Positions 31,109-39,514 of a stretch of 47,791 bases of DNA are shown here, one piece after another (positions within the stretch are counted from its first letter, which is position 1; each line of letters opens with the position of its first letter). The stretch is taken from assembly GCA_964576715.1 (NCBI GenBank), contig CAZNWE010000027.1, forward strand, positions 1 through 47,791. The letters run 5' to 3'. Source of the DNA: SLRI01 sp964576715. Its GTDB lineage: Bacteria; Pseudomonadota; Alphaproteobacteria; Geminicoccales; Geminicoccaceae. The translations under genes were made by a program, and so were the position numbers. Under the pieces are notes generated by a model that was not told the origin of the DNA, made no database searches, and saw nothing but the letters and a program-made list of their open reading frames with translations.

Positions 31109-32176
31109 ATGGCACAGCTCAAGATCGACAACGTCAGGAAGTCCTTCGGCAAGGTGGATGTCTTGAAGGGCGTCGACCTCGATATCGCCGATGGCGAATT
31201 CATCGTGCTCCTCGGGCCGTCCGGCTGCGGCAAGTCCACGCTGCTCCGCATCATCGCCGGGCTCGAGGACCAGACCGCGGGCACCATCAGCATCGGCGGC
31301 CAGGTGATCGACCACCTGCCGCCGGCGAGGCGCGGCATCGCCATGGTGTTCCAATCCTATGCGCTCTACCCGCACCTGGATGTGGCCGGGAACTGGGCCT
31401 TGGGCCTCAAGCAGGCCGGCACGGCCAGGGAGGTGATCGACGAACGGATCAAGGAGGCGGCGCGGATTCTCGAGCTCGGCCCCCTCCTCGACCGGCGGCC
31501 CTCGGAGCTTTCCGGGGGACAGCGCCAGCGCGTCGCGATCGGCCGGGCGATCGTGCGGCATCCGGGCGTGTTCCTGTTCGACGAGCCGCTCTCGAACCTC
31601 GACGCGGCCTTGCGCGCCCAGGTGCGCTTCGAGATCGGCCGGCTGCACAAGGATCTGGGTGCGACCATGGTCTATGTGACCCACGACCAGGTCGAGGCGA
31701 TGACGCTCGCCGACCGGATCGTCGTCATGCACCAGGGGGTGGTGCAGCAGGTGGGCTCGCCCGCCGACCTCTACCGGCGGCCGGCCAACCTGTTCGTCGC
31801 CGGCTTCATCGGCTCGCCCAAGATGAACTTCCTCAAGGGCCGGGCGGCCGGGGCCGGGCGGGTCGATCTCGCCCGTGGCGGGGCCTTGCCGGTGGCCGAG
31901 CTCGAGCGGCCGGCTGGCGAGGTGGTGCTGGGGGTCCGCCCGGACGGCTTCGCCCTGGGCTCGAACGAGACCGCACCGGTCCGGGGCAAGGTCGTCTTGA
32001 ACGAATATCTCGGGCGCGAATCCTATCTCCATCTCGAGCTCGAGGAGGGCAGCCGGATCGTCGTCGAGGTGCCGGCGGAAAACGAGGTAAGGCTCGACGA
32101 GGTGGTCGGGCTCGACCTCAAGCCCAAGGCGGCGCATCTCTTCGATGCGGCCTCTGAGCAGCGGCTGGCTGCTTGA
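31109..32176 (+). CDS. Sugar ABC transporter ATPase (MsmK/UgpC type)
   Basis: 355 aa. Walker A LLGPSGCGKSTLLRIIAGLE, Q-loop MVFQSYALYPHLDV, signature LSGGQRQRVAIGRAIVR, Walker B VFLFDEPLSNLDAALR, H-loop VYVTHDQVEAMTLADRIVVM, then an OB/TOBE domain (about 280-345). It energises the binding-protein/permease system of this locus. GAAGGAAG precedes ATG 31109; the stop is 8 bp before the regulator's ATG. Confidence 0.93.
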   Translation: MAQLKIDNVRKSFGKVDVLKGVDLDIADGEFIVLLGPSGCGKSTLLRIIAGLEDQTAGTISIGGQVIDHLPPARRGIAMVFQSYALYPHLDVAGNWALGLKQAGTAREVIDERIKEAARILELGPLLDRRPSELSGGQRQRVAIGRAIVRHPGVFLFDEPLSNLDAALRAQVRFEIGRLHKDLGATMVYVTHDQVEAMTLADRIVVMHQGVVQQVGSPADLYRRPANLFVAGFIGSPKMNFLKGRAAGAGRVDLARGGALPVAELERPAGEVVLGVRPDGFALGSNETAPVRGKVVLNEYLGRESYLHLELEEGSRIVVEVPAENEVRLDEVVGLDLKPKAAHLFDAASEQRLAA

Positions 32177-32184
32177 GGGTTTCG

Positions 32185-32943
32185 ATGGCGACGACTCTCG
32201 ACGACGGCCGGCTTCGGGCACTCCAGCCCGAGCCGGCGGGTGCTGGTCCCCTCTACCTCCAGCTGGTCGACCGGCTGGAGGCCGCGATCACCAGCGGGCT
32301 CTACAAGGATGGCGACAGCCTGCCGCCGGAACGGGTGCTGGCCGAGAGCCTCGACGTCTCGCGGACGACCGTGCGCAAGGCCTTGGACGAGCTGATCCGG
32401 CGGGGGCGCGTGGTCTCCCGGCATGGCTCCGGCAACTTCATCGCCGCCCGCTTCGAGCAGCCTTTGGCACGGCTGTCGGGCTTCACCGACGACATGGCGG
32501 CCAGAGGTCGGACCTCGAGCTTCAGGTGGCTCGAGCGCGGCCGCGGCCGGGCCTCGCCGGAGGAGACCATGGCGCTCAATCTCGGGCCCGGCGACGATGT
32601 CTGCCGCTTCGTGCGGCTGCGCTTCGCCGATGGCGAGCCGATGTGCATCGAGCGCGCGGTCATTCCGGCGCGCTATCTGCCGGACCCGACGGTGGTCGAC
32701 CAGTCGCTCTATGCAGCGCTCCGGGAGCGGGGCCTCGAGCCCGTGCGCGCGCTCCAGCATTTGCGGGCGGCGGCACTCTCGCCCACGGATGCCGTGCATC
32801 TCGACCTGCCGGCCGGGACACCGGTGATGGCGACGGTGCGCCAGGGCTTTCTCGCCGACGACCGGCCGATCGAGTTCACGCGGTCGATCTACCGGGCGGA
32901 CCGCTACGATTTCGTGGCCGAGATGCGGCTGGGCCAGGGATGA
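32185..32943 (+). CDS. GntR-family regulator (HutC/UTRA subfamily)
   Basis: 252 aa. N-terminal winged helix (PLYLQLVDRLEAAITSGLYK, LPPERVLAESLDVSRTTVRK, RRGRVVSRHGSGNFIA; residues 20-90) and C-terminal UTRA effector domain (VCRFVRLRFADGEPMCIERA, TPVMATVRQGFLADDRPIEF). UTRA domains commonly bind GlcN-6-P or GlcNAc-6-P, the intermediates of this locus. The ATG 32185 is chosen over an in-frame TTG at 32173 because GAGGG stands 6 nt before it. The likely binding sites are the 17-bp words at 26729 and 26851. Its end overlaps nagA by ATGA. Confidence 0.9.
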   Translation: MATTLDDGRLRALQPEPAGAGPLYLQLVDRLEAAITSGLYKDGDSLPPERVLAESLDVSRTTVRKALDELIRRGRVVSRHGSGNFIAARFEQPLARLSGFTDDMAARGRTSSFRWLERGRGRASPEETMALNLGPGDDVCRFVRLRFADGEPMCIERAVIPARYLPDPTVVDQSLYAALRERGLEPVRALQHLRAAALSPTDAVHLDLPAGTPVMATVRQGFLADDRPIEFTRSIYRADRYDFVAEMRLGQG

Positions 32944-34031
32944 GCGCGTGCCTCGAGGGGCGGATCGTGACCCCCGACGGCGTTGTCCGGGGGCGCCTGG
33001 TGTTCTCGGCTGCGATCCTGGCGATCGAGCCCGACGAGGGGGTCACGGCCGAGCGGCTGCTGGTGCCGGGCTTCGTCGATCTCCACGTGCATGGCGGTGG
33101 CGGGGCGGATGTCATGGAAGGGGCCGAGGCCGTGCGGACCATGGCGCGGTTCCATGGCCGGCACGGGACCACGACGCTGCTGGCCACCACGGTGACCCAT
33201 GAGCGCCCTGCCCTGACGGCGGCCTTCGCCGGGATTCGCGATGCCATGGCCGCACCCGCAACGGACGCTGCCGAGGTGCTGGGTGTCCATCTCGAGGGGC
33301 CGTTCATCAGCCCCGAGGCCCTGGGTGCCCAGCCCCCCTTCGCCATTCCGCCCGATCTCGACCTGGTCGCAGCACTGCATGAGACGGCGCCGATCCGCGT
33401 CGCCACGATGGCGCCCGAAATCGATCCGGACGGCGGGCTCGTTGCCTGGTTCGTCACGCATGGGGTGCGGGCACAGCTCGGGCATACGCGCTGCGACTAC
33501 GCGGCGGCGAAGGCGGCACTCCAACGCGGGATGGCGGGCTTCACCCATTTGGGCAACGCGATGACCGGGCTGCATCACCGGGCACCGGGGGTGGTCGGCT
33601 GTGCGCTGGCGCATGGGCTGCATGCCGAGGTGATCCTCGATTTCCAGCACGTGGCGGCTGGGGCGGTGCTGGCGGCACGTCGGGCGATCCCGGGGCTCTA
33701 TGCGGTCACCGACGCGGTGGCGGCGGTGGGGATGCCGGACGGGCCGTATCGGCTCGGCACGCACGCCATCGAGAAGCGCGGGCCCACGGTGCGGCTCGCC
33801 GACGGCACGCTCGCCGGCAGTGTCTTGACCATGGACCGGGCGTTCGCGAACTGGCTGGCGCTGGGGCTGGACGCGGTCGAGGCCGTGCGGCGGACCAGCA
33901 CCATCGCCGCCGGCTATCTCGGGCTCGAGGATCGCGGCCGGCTGGTGCCCGGCTGCCGGGCCGATGTCGTGGCCCTCGGCACCGATGGTCAGGTCGAGGC
34001 GGTATGGCGTGAGGGGCATCCGTTGGGATGA
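32940..34031 (+). CDS. nagA: N-acetylglucosamine-6-phosphate deacetylase
   Basis: 363 aa. Removes acetate from GlcNAc-6-P to give GlcN-6-P. Amidohydrolase features: LVPGFVDLHVHGGGGADVME (metal HxH, about 43-60), LGVHLEGPFIS (metal Glu), a His in VRAQLGHTRCD, HLGNAMTGLHHRAPG, and the catalytic Asp in YAVTDAVAAVGMPDG. The start ATG 32940 overlaps the regulator stop. Last gene of the right arm of the amino-sugar locus; two hairpins follow. Confidence 0.94.
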   Translation: MSACLEGRIVTPDGVVRGRLVFSAAILAIEPDEGVTAERLLVPGFVDLHVHGGGGADVMEGAEAVRTMARFHGRHGTTTLLATTVTHERPALTAAFAGIRDAMAAPATDAAEVLGVHLEGPFISPEALGAQPPFAIPPDLDLVAALHETAPIRVATMAPEIDPDGGLVAWFVTHGVRAQLGHTRCDYAAAKAALQRGMAGFTHLGNAMTGLHHRAPGVVGCALAHGLHAEVILDFQHVAAGAVLAARRAIPGLYAVTDAVAAVGMPDGPYRLGTHAIEKRGPTVRLADGTLAGSVLTMDRAFANWLALGLDAVEAVRRTSTIAAGYLGLEDRGRLVPGCRADVVALGTDGQVEAVWREGHPLG

Positions 34032-34040
34032 GAAAAGAGA

Positions 34041-34118
34041 AGGGCGGGGGAAATGATTTCCCCCGCACCCCCTCGATACTCGAAAAATGGTGGGGCGCGG
34101 GGAGGCACTGCCTCCCCG
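34041..34118. repeat. Double-hairpin element between convergent nagA and DUF167 genes
   Basis: First stem CGGGGGAAA/TTTCCCCCG (34045-34053 with 34057-34065); second stem CGGGGAGGC/GCCTCCCCG (34098-34106 with 34110-34118), joined by a segment like that in the 30121-30225 element (CCCTCGATACTCGAAA). Being at a convergent junction, it can serve as a terminator for both genes. Confidence 0.85.
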
Positions 34119-34448
34119 TTACTTCTGCTCTTCGGCGAGCCGCTGGAGCCGAGCCGCGGCATCGGGGGGCGGGTCGGTCCAGGTGACGCGCTTTTGCCGC
34201 GAGGTCTGGCCCTTGGTGATGGCGAGGGCCGAACGCGGACAGTCAAGGGCCTTGGCGAGAAAGGCGATGACGGCGGCGTTGGCCTTGCCGTCGACCGGCG
34301 GAGCCTTGAGGCGCAATGCCAAGTGCTGCCGGCCGTCGGCGTCGTGGACGATGCCGTCGACCCTGTCGGTCTTGGCGTTGGGGACGACCTTGAGGTCGAG
34401 ACGGAGAGGTCGGTCGGCATGTTGCCAGGGGGGCTGATCGGTCACCAT
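34119..34448 (-). CDS. DUF167 (YggU-type) protein
   Basis: 109 aa from ATG 34448. The DUF167 pattern is clear: LRLDLKVVPNAKTDRVDGIV, LALRLKAPPVDGKANAAVIA followed by FLAKALDCPRSALAITKGQT, and SRQKRVTW. Small conserved protein of unknown function, often near membrane protein YggT in other genomes, but here isolated. The stop abuts the 34098 hairpin. Confidence 0.9.
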   Translation of the reverse strand: MVTDQPPWQHADRPLRLDLKVVPNAKTDRVDGIVHDADGRQHLALRLKAPPVDGKANAAVIAFLAKALDCPRSALAITKGQTSRQKRVTWTDPPPDAAARLQRLAEEQK

Positions 34449-34814
34449 GGCGTCACCCCCTCTCTTCCTGCCGGCAGCCGGTCTCCACGTCAGGGTTGTC
34501 AACCGCGCCCGGTCCTTGCAGCTTGATTGAGATCAGCCATTACGACAGAAAGCGGCCGCGTGATGCGAAAACCGATCGCGATGCTGTGGTTCGCTTTGCC
34601 GCTGGTCCCGGGCATCGGCCTTGGCACGCTCGCCGGCAGTTTGCTGCTCTGCGCCCAGCGCCACCCGTCGACAGAAAAGTGCCGATTGGTGAATGCTCAT
34701 GGAACATCTTGCATCAGACGGCCGCTACCACATCCGGGCCACATCCGGGGTTGTCATGGCGCAGCGCCTCCGACACACACCGCGCATGGTGACCGCCGCC
34801 GGGAGATTTGGTTC
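34449..34814. other. Spacer upstream of the mechanosensitive channel gene
   Basis: 366 bp. The frame of the channel gene is open back to about 34527 and includes a short hydrophobic stretch (MLWFALPLVPGIGLGTLAGS, from about 34578), but the rest is rich in Arg, Pro and His and does not look like coding sequence. No other gene or RNA is recognised. Confidence 0.4.
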
Positions 34815-36671
34815 GTGACTCGCTTGCGTCGCTTGTTGATCGTTCTCTGCTGTGGTTTCGTTCTGGCTGTCCCGCAACTGGTCCACGCCCAAGCCGCGAC
34901 CACCGAGCGGGCCCCCCTGGCCCCGCCCGATATCTCGTCGCCCCGGGCGACGATCGAAACCTTCCTCCAGGAGGTGAGGAGCGGCGTCGCGCAATACAAC
35001 TTCGGCAACATCCCGGAGCTGCGCCGGCACATCGAGCGTGCGTACGAAACCTATGATAGCGAATTTCCGCCGACCGAGAGCGGCTTTGTCCAGGGAGCGC
35101 TCACGTCGCTCCAGCTGTTCGAGGTGCTCATCCGAGTGGCCTTGCCGCCGGCTGAAATGATCCCCGGTGCCGAAGAGGTGGCTGAGACCGAACTCGTTGC
35201 CTGGACCATCCCCGACACCGCCCTGACCCTCGCCCGCCGCGAGACGGACGAGGGTGGCTTGATCGGCTATCGCTTCGATGAGGCGACGATCGATCGGCTG
35301 CCGACCTTCTATCTGCAGATCAAGGATTTGCCGCCGCAGCCCGAGTTCCGCCGATATGCCGGGTTGCTCGAACGCTTTCAGAGCCGGCCCGGGCTCGGCG
35401 CCCCTGCCTTTTTCGTCGGCGCCGTCACGGCGCTGCCGCCCATCGCATTCAGGAATATCGCAGGCGAAGCGCTTTGGAAATGGGCGACGCTCATCGTCGC
35501 ACTCCTGATCGTGGCGGGCATTTTCTACCTCGGCTACCGTGTCGCCGGGCTGGTCGAGGGCGGCAGCGAGGCCAAGCCGGAACGCGCCGTCTGGGCGCGG
35601 CCGCTGATGCTGGTTTTCGTCAGCGGCGGCTTGGCGTTCCTTCAATACGTCGCCGTCGACATCGTCCAGTTGACCGGCCCGCAACTCGGGGTCGCCTCTG
35701 CCGTCATCGCGATCTTGATGCACGCGGTGCTGATCTGGCTGCTCTTCCTGATCACCCAGCGGGTGGCCGATGCGGTCATCCGCATCCGCGACATGGGAGT
35801 GCAGCAGCTCGACACCCAGCTCGTGCGGCTGGTCAGCAAGATCATCGGCGTCGTGCTCGGCATGCTCGTCGTCGTCAATCTCGCCGACCAGATCGGCGTC
35901 CCGATCGCCCCGCTGATCGCCGGCCTCGGTGTCGGCGGCCTCGCCGTGGCGCTGGCGGTGCGGCCGACGCTCGAGAACGTGGTCGCCGGCTTCGTGCTCT
36001 TTGCCGATCAGCCGGTCAAGGTCGGCGAATTCTGCATGTTCGGCGACAAGCTCGGCACGGTCGAGAGCATCGGCCTCAGGTCGGTCAAGATCCGCGGCCT
36101 CGACCGGACCGTGATCAGCCTGCCCAATGCCGAATTCTCCATGATGCAGATCACCAACTTTTCGCGGCGGGATTCCAATCTCTTCACCACCACGCTGGGC
36201 CTGCGCTACGAGACCACCGCCGACCAGCTGCGGCTGGTGCTGGTGCGGCTGCGCGAACTCTTGCTCCGCCACCCGATGGTCTCGATGGACCCGGCCCGGG
36301 TGCGCTTTGTCGGCTATGGCGATTTCGCCTTGAAGGTCGAGCTCTTCGCCTTCGTCAACACCCGCGACTGGGACGAGTTCATGGCCGTCCAGGAAGACCT
36401 CAACCTCAGGATCAAGGACATCGTCGAGGGCTGCGGCACCGGCTTCGCGTTCCCGTCGCAGACGCTCTACATGGAGCGCGGCCAGGGCCTGGCACCCGAG
36501 GCCATCGAGAAGGCCGAGAGCCTGGTCAAACGCTGGCGCGAGGAGAACCGGCTGCCGTTCCCCGAGCACGAGGCCGGCTTCCGCTTCGAGCTCGCGAGCA
36601 CGCTCGACTGGCCGCCCAAGGGCTCACCCGGCAACCGCAACCAGCGACGGATGCCGGACGCGGCGGAATAG
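34815..36671 (+). CDS. MscS-family mechanosensitive ion channel
   Basis: 618 aa. Signal peptide TRLRRLLIVLCCGFVLAVPQ (ends VHAQA), a periplasmic domain of about 190 residues, several membrane helices, then the MscS pore and vestibule: VPIAPLIAGLGVGGLAVALA (TM3), RPTLENVVAGFVLFADQPVK, VESIGLRSVKIRGLDRTVIS and LPNAEF. The channel would open on hypo-osmotic swelling; the large N-terminal part resembles the extended MscK/YbdG-like types. The start is GTG 34815 with GGGAG upstream, chosen because a signal peptide begins there. Confidence 0.88.
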   Translation: MTRLRRLLIVLCCGFVLAVPQLVHAQAATTERAPLAPPDISSPRATIETFLQEVRSGVAQYNFGNIPELRRHIERAYETYDSEFPPTESGFVQGALTSLQLFEVLIRVALPPAEMIPGAEEVAETELVAWTIPDTALTLARRETDEGGLIGYRFDEATIDRLPTFYLQIKDLPPQPEFRRYAGLLERFQSRPGLGAPAFFVGAVTALPPIAFRNIAGEALWKWATLIVALLIVAGIFYLGYRVAGLVEGGSEAKPERAVWARPLMLVFVSGGLAFLQYVAVDIVQLTGPQLGVASAVIAILMHAVLIWLLFLITQRVADAVIRIRDMGVQQLDTQLVRLVSKIIGVVLGMLVVVNLADQIGVPIAPLIAGLGVGGLAVALAVRPTLENVVAGFVLFADQPVKVGEFCMFGDKLGTVESIGLRSVKIRGLDRTVISLPNAEFSMMQITNFSRRDSNLFTTTLGLRYETTADQLRLVLVRLRELLLRHPMVSMDPARVRFVGYGDFALKVELFAFVNTRDWDEFMAVQEDLNLRIKDIVEGCGTGFAFPSQTLYMERGQGLAPEAIEKAESLVKRWREENRLPFPEHEAGFRFELASTLDWPPKGSPGNRNQRRMPDAAE

Positions 36672-36696
36672 CGGCCGGCCCGCATGGACCGGCCGC
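36671..36696. terminator. Hairpin between convergent mscS-like and ridA genes
   Basis: GCGGCCGG (36671-36678) pairs with CCGGCCGC (36689-36696) around a 10-nt loop, followed by ACCGTTTC. It sits in the 31-bp gap between two convergent genes and can serve both. Confidence 0.6.
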
Positions 36697-36702
36697 ACCG
36701 TT

Positions 36703-37143
36703 TCAGCGGACCGCGATGGCGGCGATCTCGATCTTGACGTCGCGCGGCAGGCGGGCGGCCTGGACGGTGGCGCGGGCCGGCGGGTTCTCCGGGAAGAAGG
36801 TGGCGTAGACCTCGTTCATCGCCCCGAACTCGGCGAGATCGGCCATGAAGACGGTGGTCGAGACGACATTGGCCAGGGACATGCCGGCGGCCTCGAGCAC
36901 GGCGCTCAGGTTTTCGAGCACCAGCGTGGTCTCTTCCTCGATTGTGCCGGGGGTGAGCTCGCCCGTCGCCGGGTCGATGGCGATCTGGCCGGCGAGATAG
37001 AGCGTGTCGCCGGCCATGATCGCCTGGCTGTAGGGGCCGATGGCGGCGGGGGCGTTGGGCGTGCTGATCACCTCGTTGGCGGTTGCGGGGGCGGCAAGGC
37101 CGGCGATGACGACGGCGGCGGTGGCAAGGGTGGCGCTACGCAT
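36703..37143 (-). CDS. Exported RidA-family protein (YjgF/YER057c/UK114)
   Basis: 146 aa. A signal peptide (RSATLATAAVVIAGLAAPAT, cut near ANEV) precedes a complete RidA domain: NAPAAIGPYSQAIMAGDTLY, LYLAGQIAIDPATGEL, ETTLVLENLSAVLEAAGMSL and the catalytic-type Arg in PPARATVQAARLPRDVKIEI. Cytoplasmic RidA deaminates reactive enamines and imines; the periplasmic location here implies a different substrate pool. ATG 37143 is preceded by ACGGAGG. It lies 167 bp downstream of the amino acid dehydrogenase gene on the same strand. Confidence 0.88.
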   Translation of the reverse strand: MRSATLATAAVVIAGLAAPATANEVISTPNAPAAIGPYSQAIMAGDTLYLAGQIAIDPATGELTPGTIEEETTLVLENLSAVLEAAGMSLANVVSTTVFMADLAEFGAMNEVYATFFPENPPARATVQAARLPRDVKIEIAAIAVR

Positions 37144-37310
37144 GGTTTCCTCCGTTGTTGTGGTGCCCGACAAGCATGGCGGATCACCGGTCTGGTGGAA
37201 ACCCGCGAGCTCCCGGCGGGAGGCGATCCGCCAGTTGTCGATTCTCGATAAGCGATTGTTCTCGCTATCGAAATCGAGACGGACCAATCGCTTCTCCGGA
37301 CTTCGTCAGC

Positions 37311-38558
37311 TCAGCTCTTGCCGTTGTAGTAGGCCTGGGTGCCGGTGGCGGAGATGGCGTCGCAGAGGCGTTGGAGTGCCAGGAGGTAGGCGGCGTCGCG
37401 GAGGTTGGTATCGTGCGCCTCGGCCTTGGCGAGGACGGCTTTGGTGGCGGCCTGCATGCGCTGGGTGAGGCGCTTCTCGATCGCCTCGGCCGGCCAGTAG
37501 TCGCCGGTCTTGTTCTGCACCCATTCGAGATAGGAGACGGTGACCCCGCCGGCATTGGCGAGGATGTCGGGGACGGCGTCGATGCCGCGTTCGACGAGAA
37601 CCGGGTCCGCATCCGGGGTCACCGGGCCGTTCGCGATCTCGAGGATGGCCTTGCACTGCAGGTCCCTGGCGACGGCGGCGTCGATGACGCCGTCCAGCGC
37701 GGCGGGGACCAGGAGGTCGCAGGGCGTGGTGAGCAGCTCGGCAGGGTCCAGCTCGCCCGCAAAGCCGCCGACACTGCCGGCCTCGTCCTTGTGCCGGCCG
37801 AGCGCCTCGAGGTCGAGGCCGTCCGGGTCACAGGCGGCACCGCTACTGTCGGAGACGGCGATCACCGCGAGGCCGGCGGCGGCGGCCCGCTCGGCGAAGA
37901 CGCGGGCGGCGTTGCCATAGCCCTGGATGGCGACCGTCGCCCCGGCGCCGAGGCCGAGCCGGTCGCGCAGCGCCTCGAGGCAGATGAAGGCGCCATCGCC
38001 GGTGGCGGTGTCGCGACCGAGCGAGCCGCCGAGCTGCAAGGGCTTGCCGGTGATAGCACCCGGCATCGGCCGGCGCTTGAGGGTGGCGATCTCGTCCGCC
38101 ATCCAGGCGATGACGATGCCACCGGTGTACATGTCGGGGGCGGGGATGTCGCGGTGCTCGTCGATCATCTCGGCGAACGCCCGGACATAGCTGCGGGCGA
38201 CCCGCTCGAGCTCGGTCGGGCTCAGCTTCTTGGAATCGACGGCGACGCCGCCTTTCGCTCCGCCATAGGGCAAATCGACCACGGCGGTCTTCATGGTCAT
38301 CCAGAAGGCCAGGGCCATGATCTCGTCGATGGAGACCGAGGGGTGGAAGCGGACGCCGCCCTTGGTCGGGCCTCGCACTTCGCTGTAGCGGCAACGAAAG
38401 GCCTTCAAGGCCTTGATCGAGCCGTCGTCCATGCGAATGGGCAGGCTCGCCGAGAACGTCTCCTGGGGATAGCTGAGCACCTCGATCACGTCCCGGTGGA
38501 CCCCCAGGATCTCGGCCGCGCGCTCGAGGCGTTGCTTGACGTCGCGGAACGTGCCCAT
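37311..38558 (-). CDS. Glu/Leu/Phe/Val dehydrogenase (NAD-type glutamate dehydrogenase family)
   Basis: 415 aa, as for GudB/RocG-type enzymes. Catalytic domain: RGPTKGGVRFHPSVSIDEIM, VVDLPYGGAKGGVAVDSKKL (catalytic Lys region), and DIPAPDMYTGGIVIAWMADE. Rossmann domain: VAIQGYGNAARVFAERAAAA, ILEIANGPVTPDADPVL and PDILANAGGVTVSYLEWVQN. It would oxidatively deaminate an amino acid, most likely glutamate, to the keto acid. The arginine-to-proline operon elsewhere in the window would yield glutamate as a substrate, but a link is only inferred. ATG 38558 follows AGGGAGAAAGG. Confidence 0.92.
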   Translation of the reverse strand: MGTFRDVKQRLERAAEILGVHRDVIEVLSYPQETFSASLPIRMDDGSIKALKAFRCRYSEVRGPTKGGVRFHPSVSIDEIMALAFWMTMKTAVVDLPYGGAKGGVAVDSKKLSPTELERVARSYVRAFAEMIDEHRDIPAPDMYTGGIVIAWMADEIATLKRRPMPGAITGKPLQLGGSLGRDTATGDGAFICLEALRDRLGLGAGATVAIQGYGNAARVFAERAAAAGLAVIAVSDSSGAACDPDGLDLEALGRHKDEAGSVGGFAGELDPAELLTTPCDLLVPAALDGVIDAAVARDLQCKAILEIANGPVTPDADPVLVERGIDAVPDILANAGGVTVSYLEWVQNKTGDYWPAEAIEKRLTQRMQAATKAVLAKAEAHDTNLRDAAYLLALQRLCDAISATGTQAYYNGKS

Positions 38559-38590
38559 CCTTTCTCCCTGCGGATTCTCGATTGGTGGCC

Positions 38591-39406
38591 TCAGATCTCG
38601 TCACGGACCTGCGCATAGGCCAGTGCGGCGAAGATGCCGGTACCGCCGATCACATTGCCGACGAAGGACGGCAGCACCCCACCCAGAAGCGCATCGCCGA
38701 CACTTATCTCGCCCCTGAGCATGAGAACGAAGAGCTCGGTCGCCCCGGCCACCACGTGCGACAGCCCGCCGAGGCCGATCATGTAGGTGAGGATGACGAT
38801 CATCAGCACTTCGCCGGTACCATCGAGGCGCGGCAGCACCCAGACCAGCGAGGCGATCAGGAAGCCGGCCGGGATACCCCAGGTCAAATGCTCCATCGCC
38901 GTCGCCTCGGCGTAGTGCCGCGACACCGCGAGGATGCCCTCGAACTGCGCCTCCGGCACCAGGTTACCGGTGACCAGCACCGCGGCGGCGGCGAGGCAGC
39001 CGACCATGTTGGCGAGGAAGACGACCGACCACAGGCGTGCCGTCCGGGCCACGTAGGCGCGGGTGGGCGACAGGAACAGCGGCAGGATCGGGGTGATGGT
39101 GTTCTCGGTGAAGAGCTGCAGCCGGCCGAGAATGACGATCAGGAAGCCCACGGTATAGCCGAGGTTGGCGATCGCCGGCGTCCATTCGGCTTCGGGCAGT
39201 ACGGCGACGAGGAAGCCCTTCGAGAGCACCGAGGTGCTGATCGCGAGACCGGCTGCCACGCCCGACCACCAGAGCGCCCGGACGGTACGGGACAGCTCGC
39301 GCTCGCCGGCGCGGCGGATCGCCTCGAAGATGACCGAGGTCGGCACATCCTCGAGCTGGTGCGCCTTCTCGCGTTCCTCCTCGCCGAGATGGGGCTCGTT
39401 GCTCAT
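38591..39406 (-). CDS. Formate/nitrite transporter (FNT) family channel
   Basis: 271 aa with about six membrane segments. FNT pattern: a polar start (LEDVPTSVIFEAIRRAGERE), WWSGVAAGLAISTSVLSKGF, GRLQLFTENTITPILPLFLS, the loop GIPAGFLIASLVWVLPRL, YMIGLGGLSHVVAGATELFV and LPSFVGNVIGGTGIFAALAY. The ENT..P and H..AG features place it with the YfdC-like branch, whose substrates are poorly known, and not with FocA. It starts at ATG 39406 with AGAGGTGACCG upstream, 33 bp upstream of the dehydrogenase, so the two may be co-transcribed. Confidence 0.88.
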   Translation of the reverse strand: MSNEPHLGEEEREKAHQLEDVPTSVIFEAIRRAGERELSRTVRALWWSGVAAGLAISTSVLSKGFLVAVLPEAEWTPAIANLGYTVGFLIVILGRLQLFTENTITPILPLFLSPTRAYVARTARLWSVVFLANMVGCLAAAAVLVTGNLVPEAQFEGILAVSRHYAEATAMEHLTWGIPAGFLIASLVWVLPRLDGTGEVLMIVILTYMIGLGGLSHVVAGATELFVLMLRGEISVGDALLGGVLPSFVGNVIGGTGIFAALAYAQVRDEI

Positions 39407-39514
39407 CGGTCACCTCTGCTCACATCGGGCGACAAGGGTTCACGCCAAGCTGACGGCGTGCGACCGTCGCGGCAAGGTTCACCATGACAATGGGGGCGAA
39501 TCCGTCATGCCGGC

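Noticed and set aside
34527..34814. Upstream extension of the MscS-type protein in frame
   Set aside because: A signal peptide begins at the GTG 34815 with a ribosome binding site before it; most of the extension is Arg/Pro/His-rich and unlike the family. A small chance of a longer form remains.
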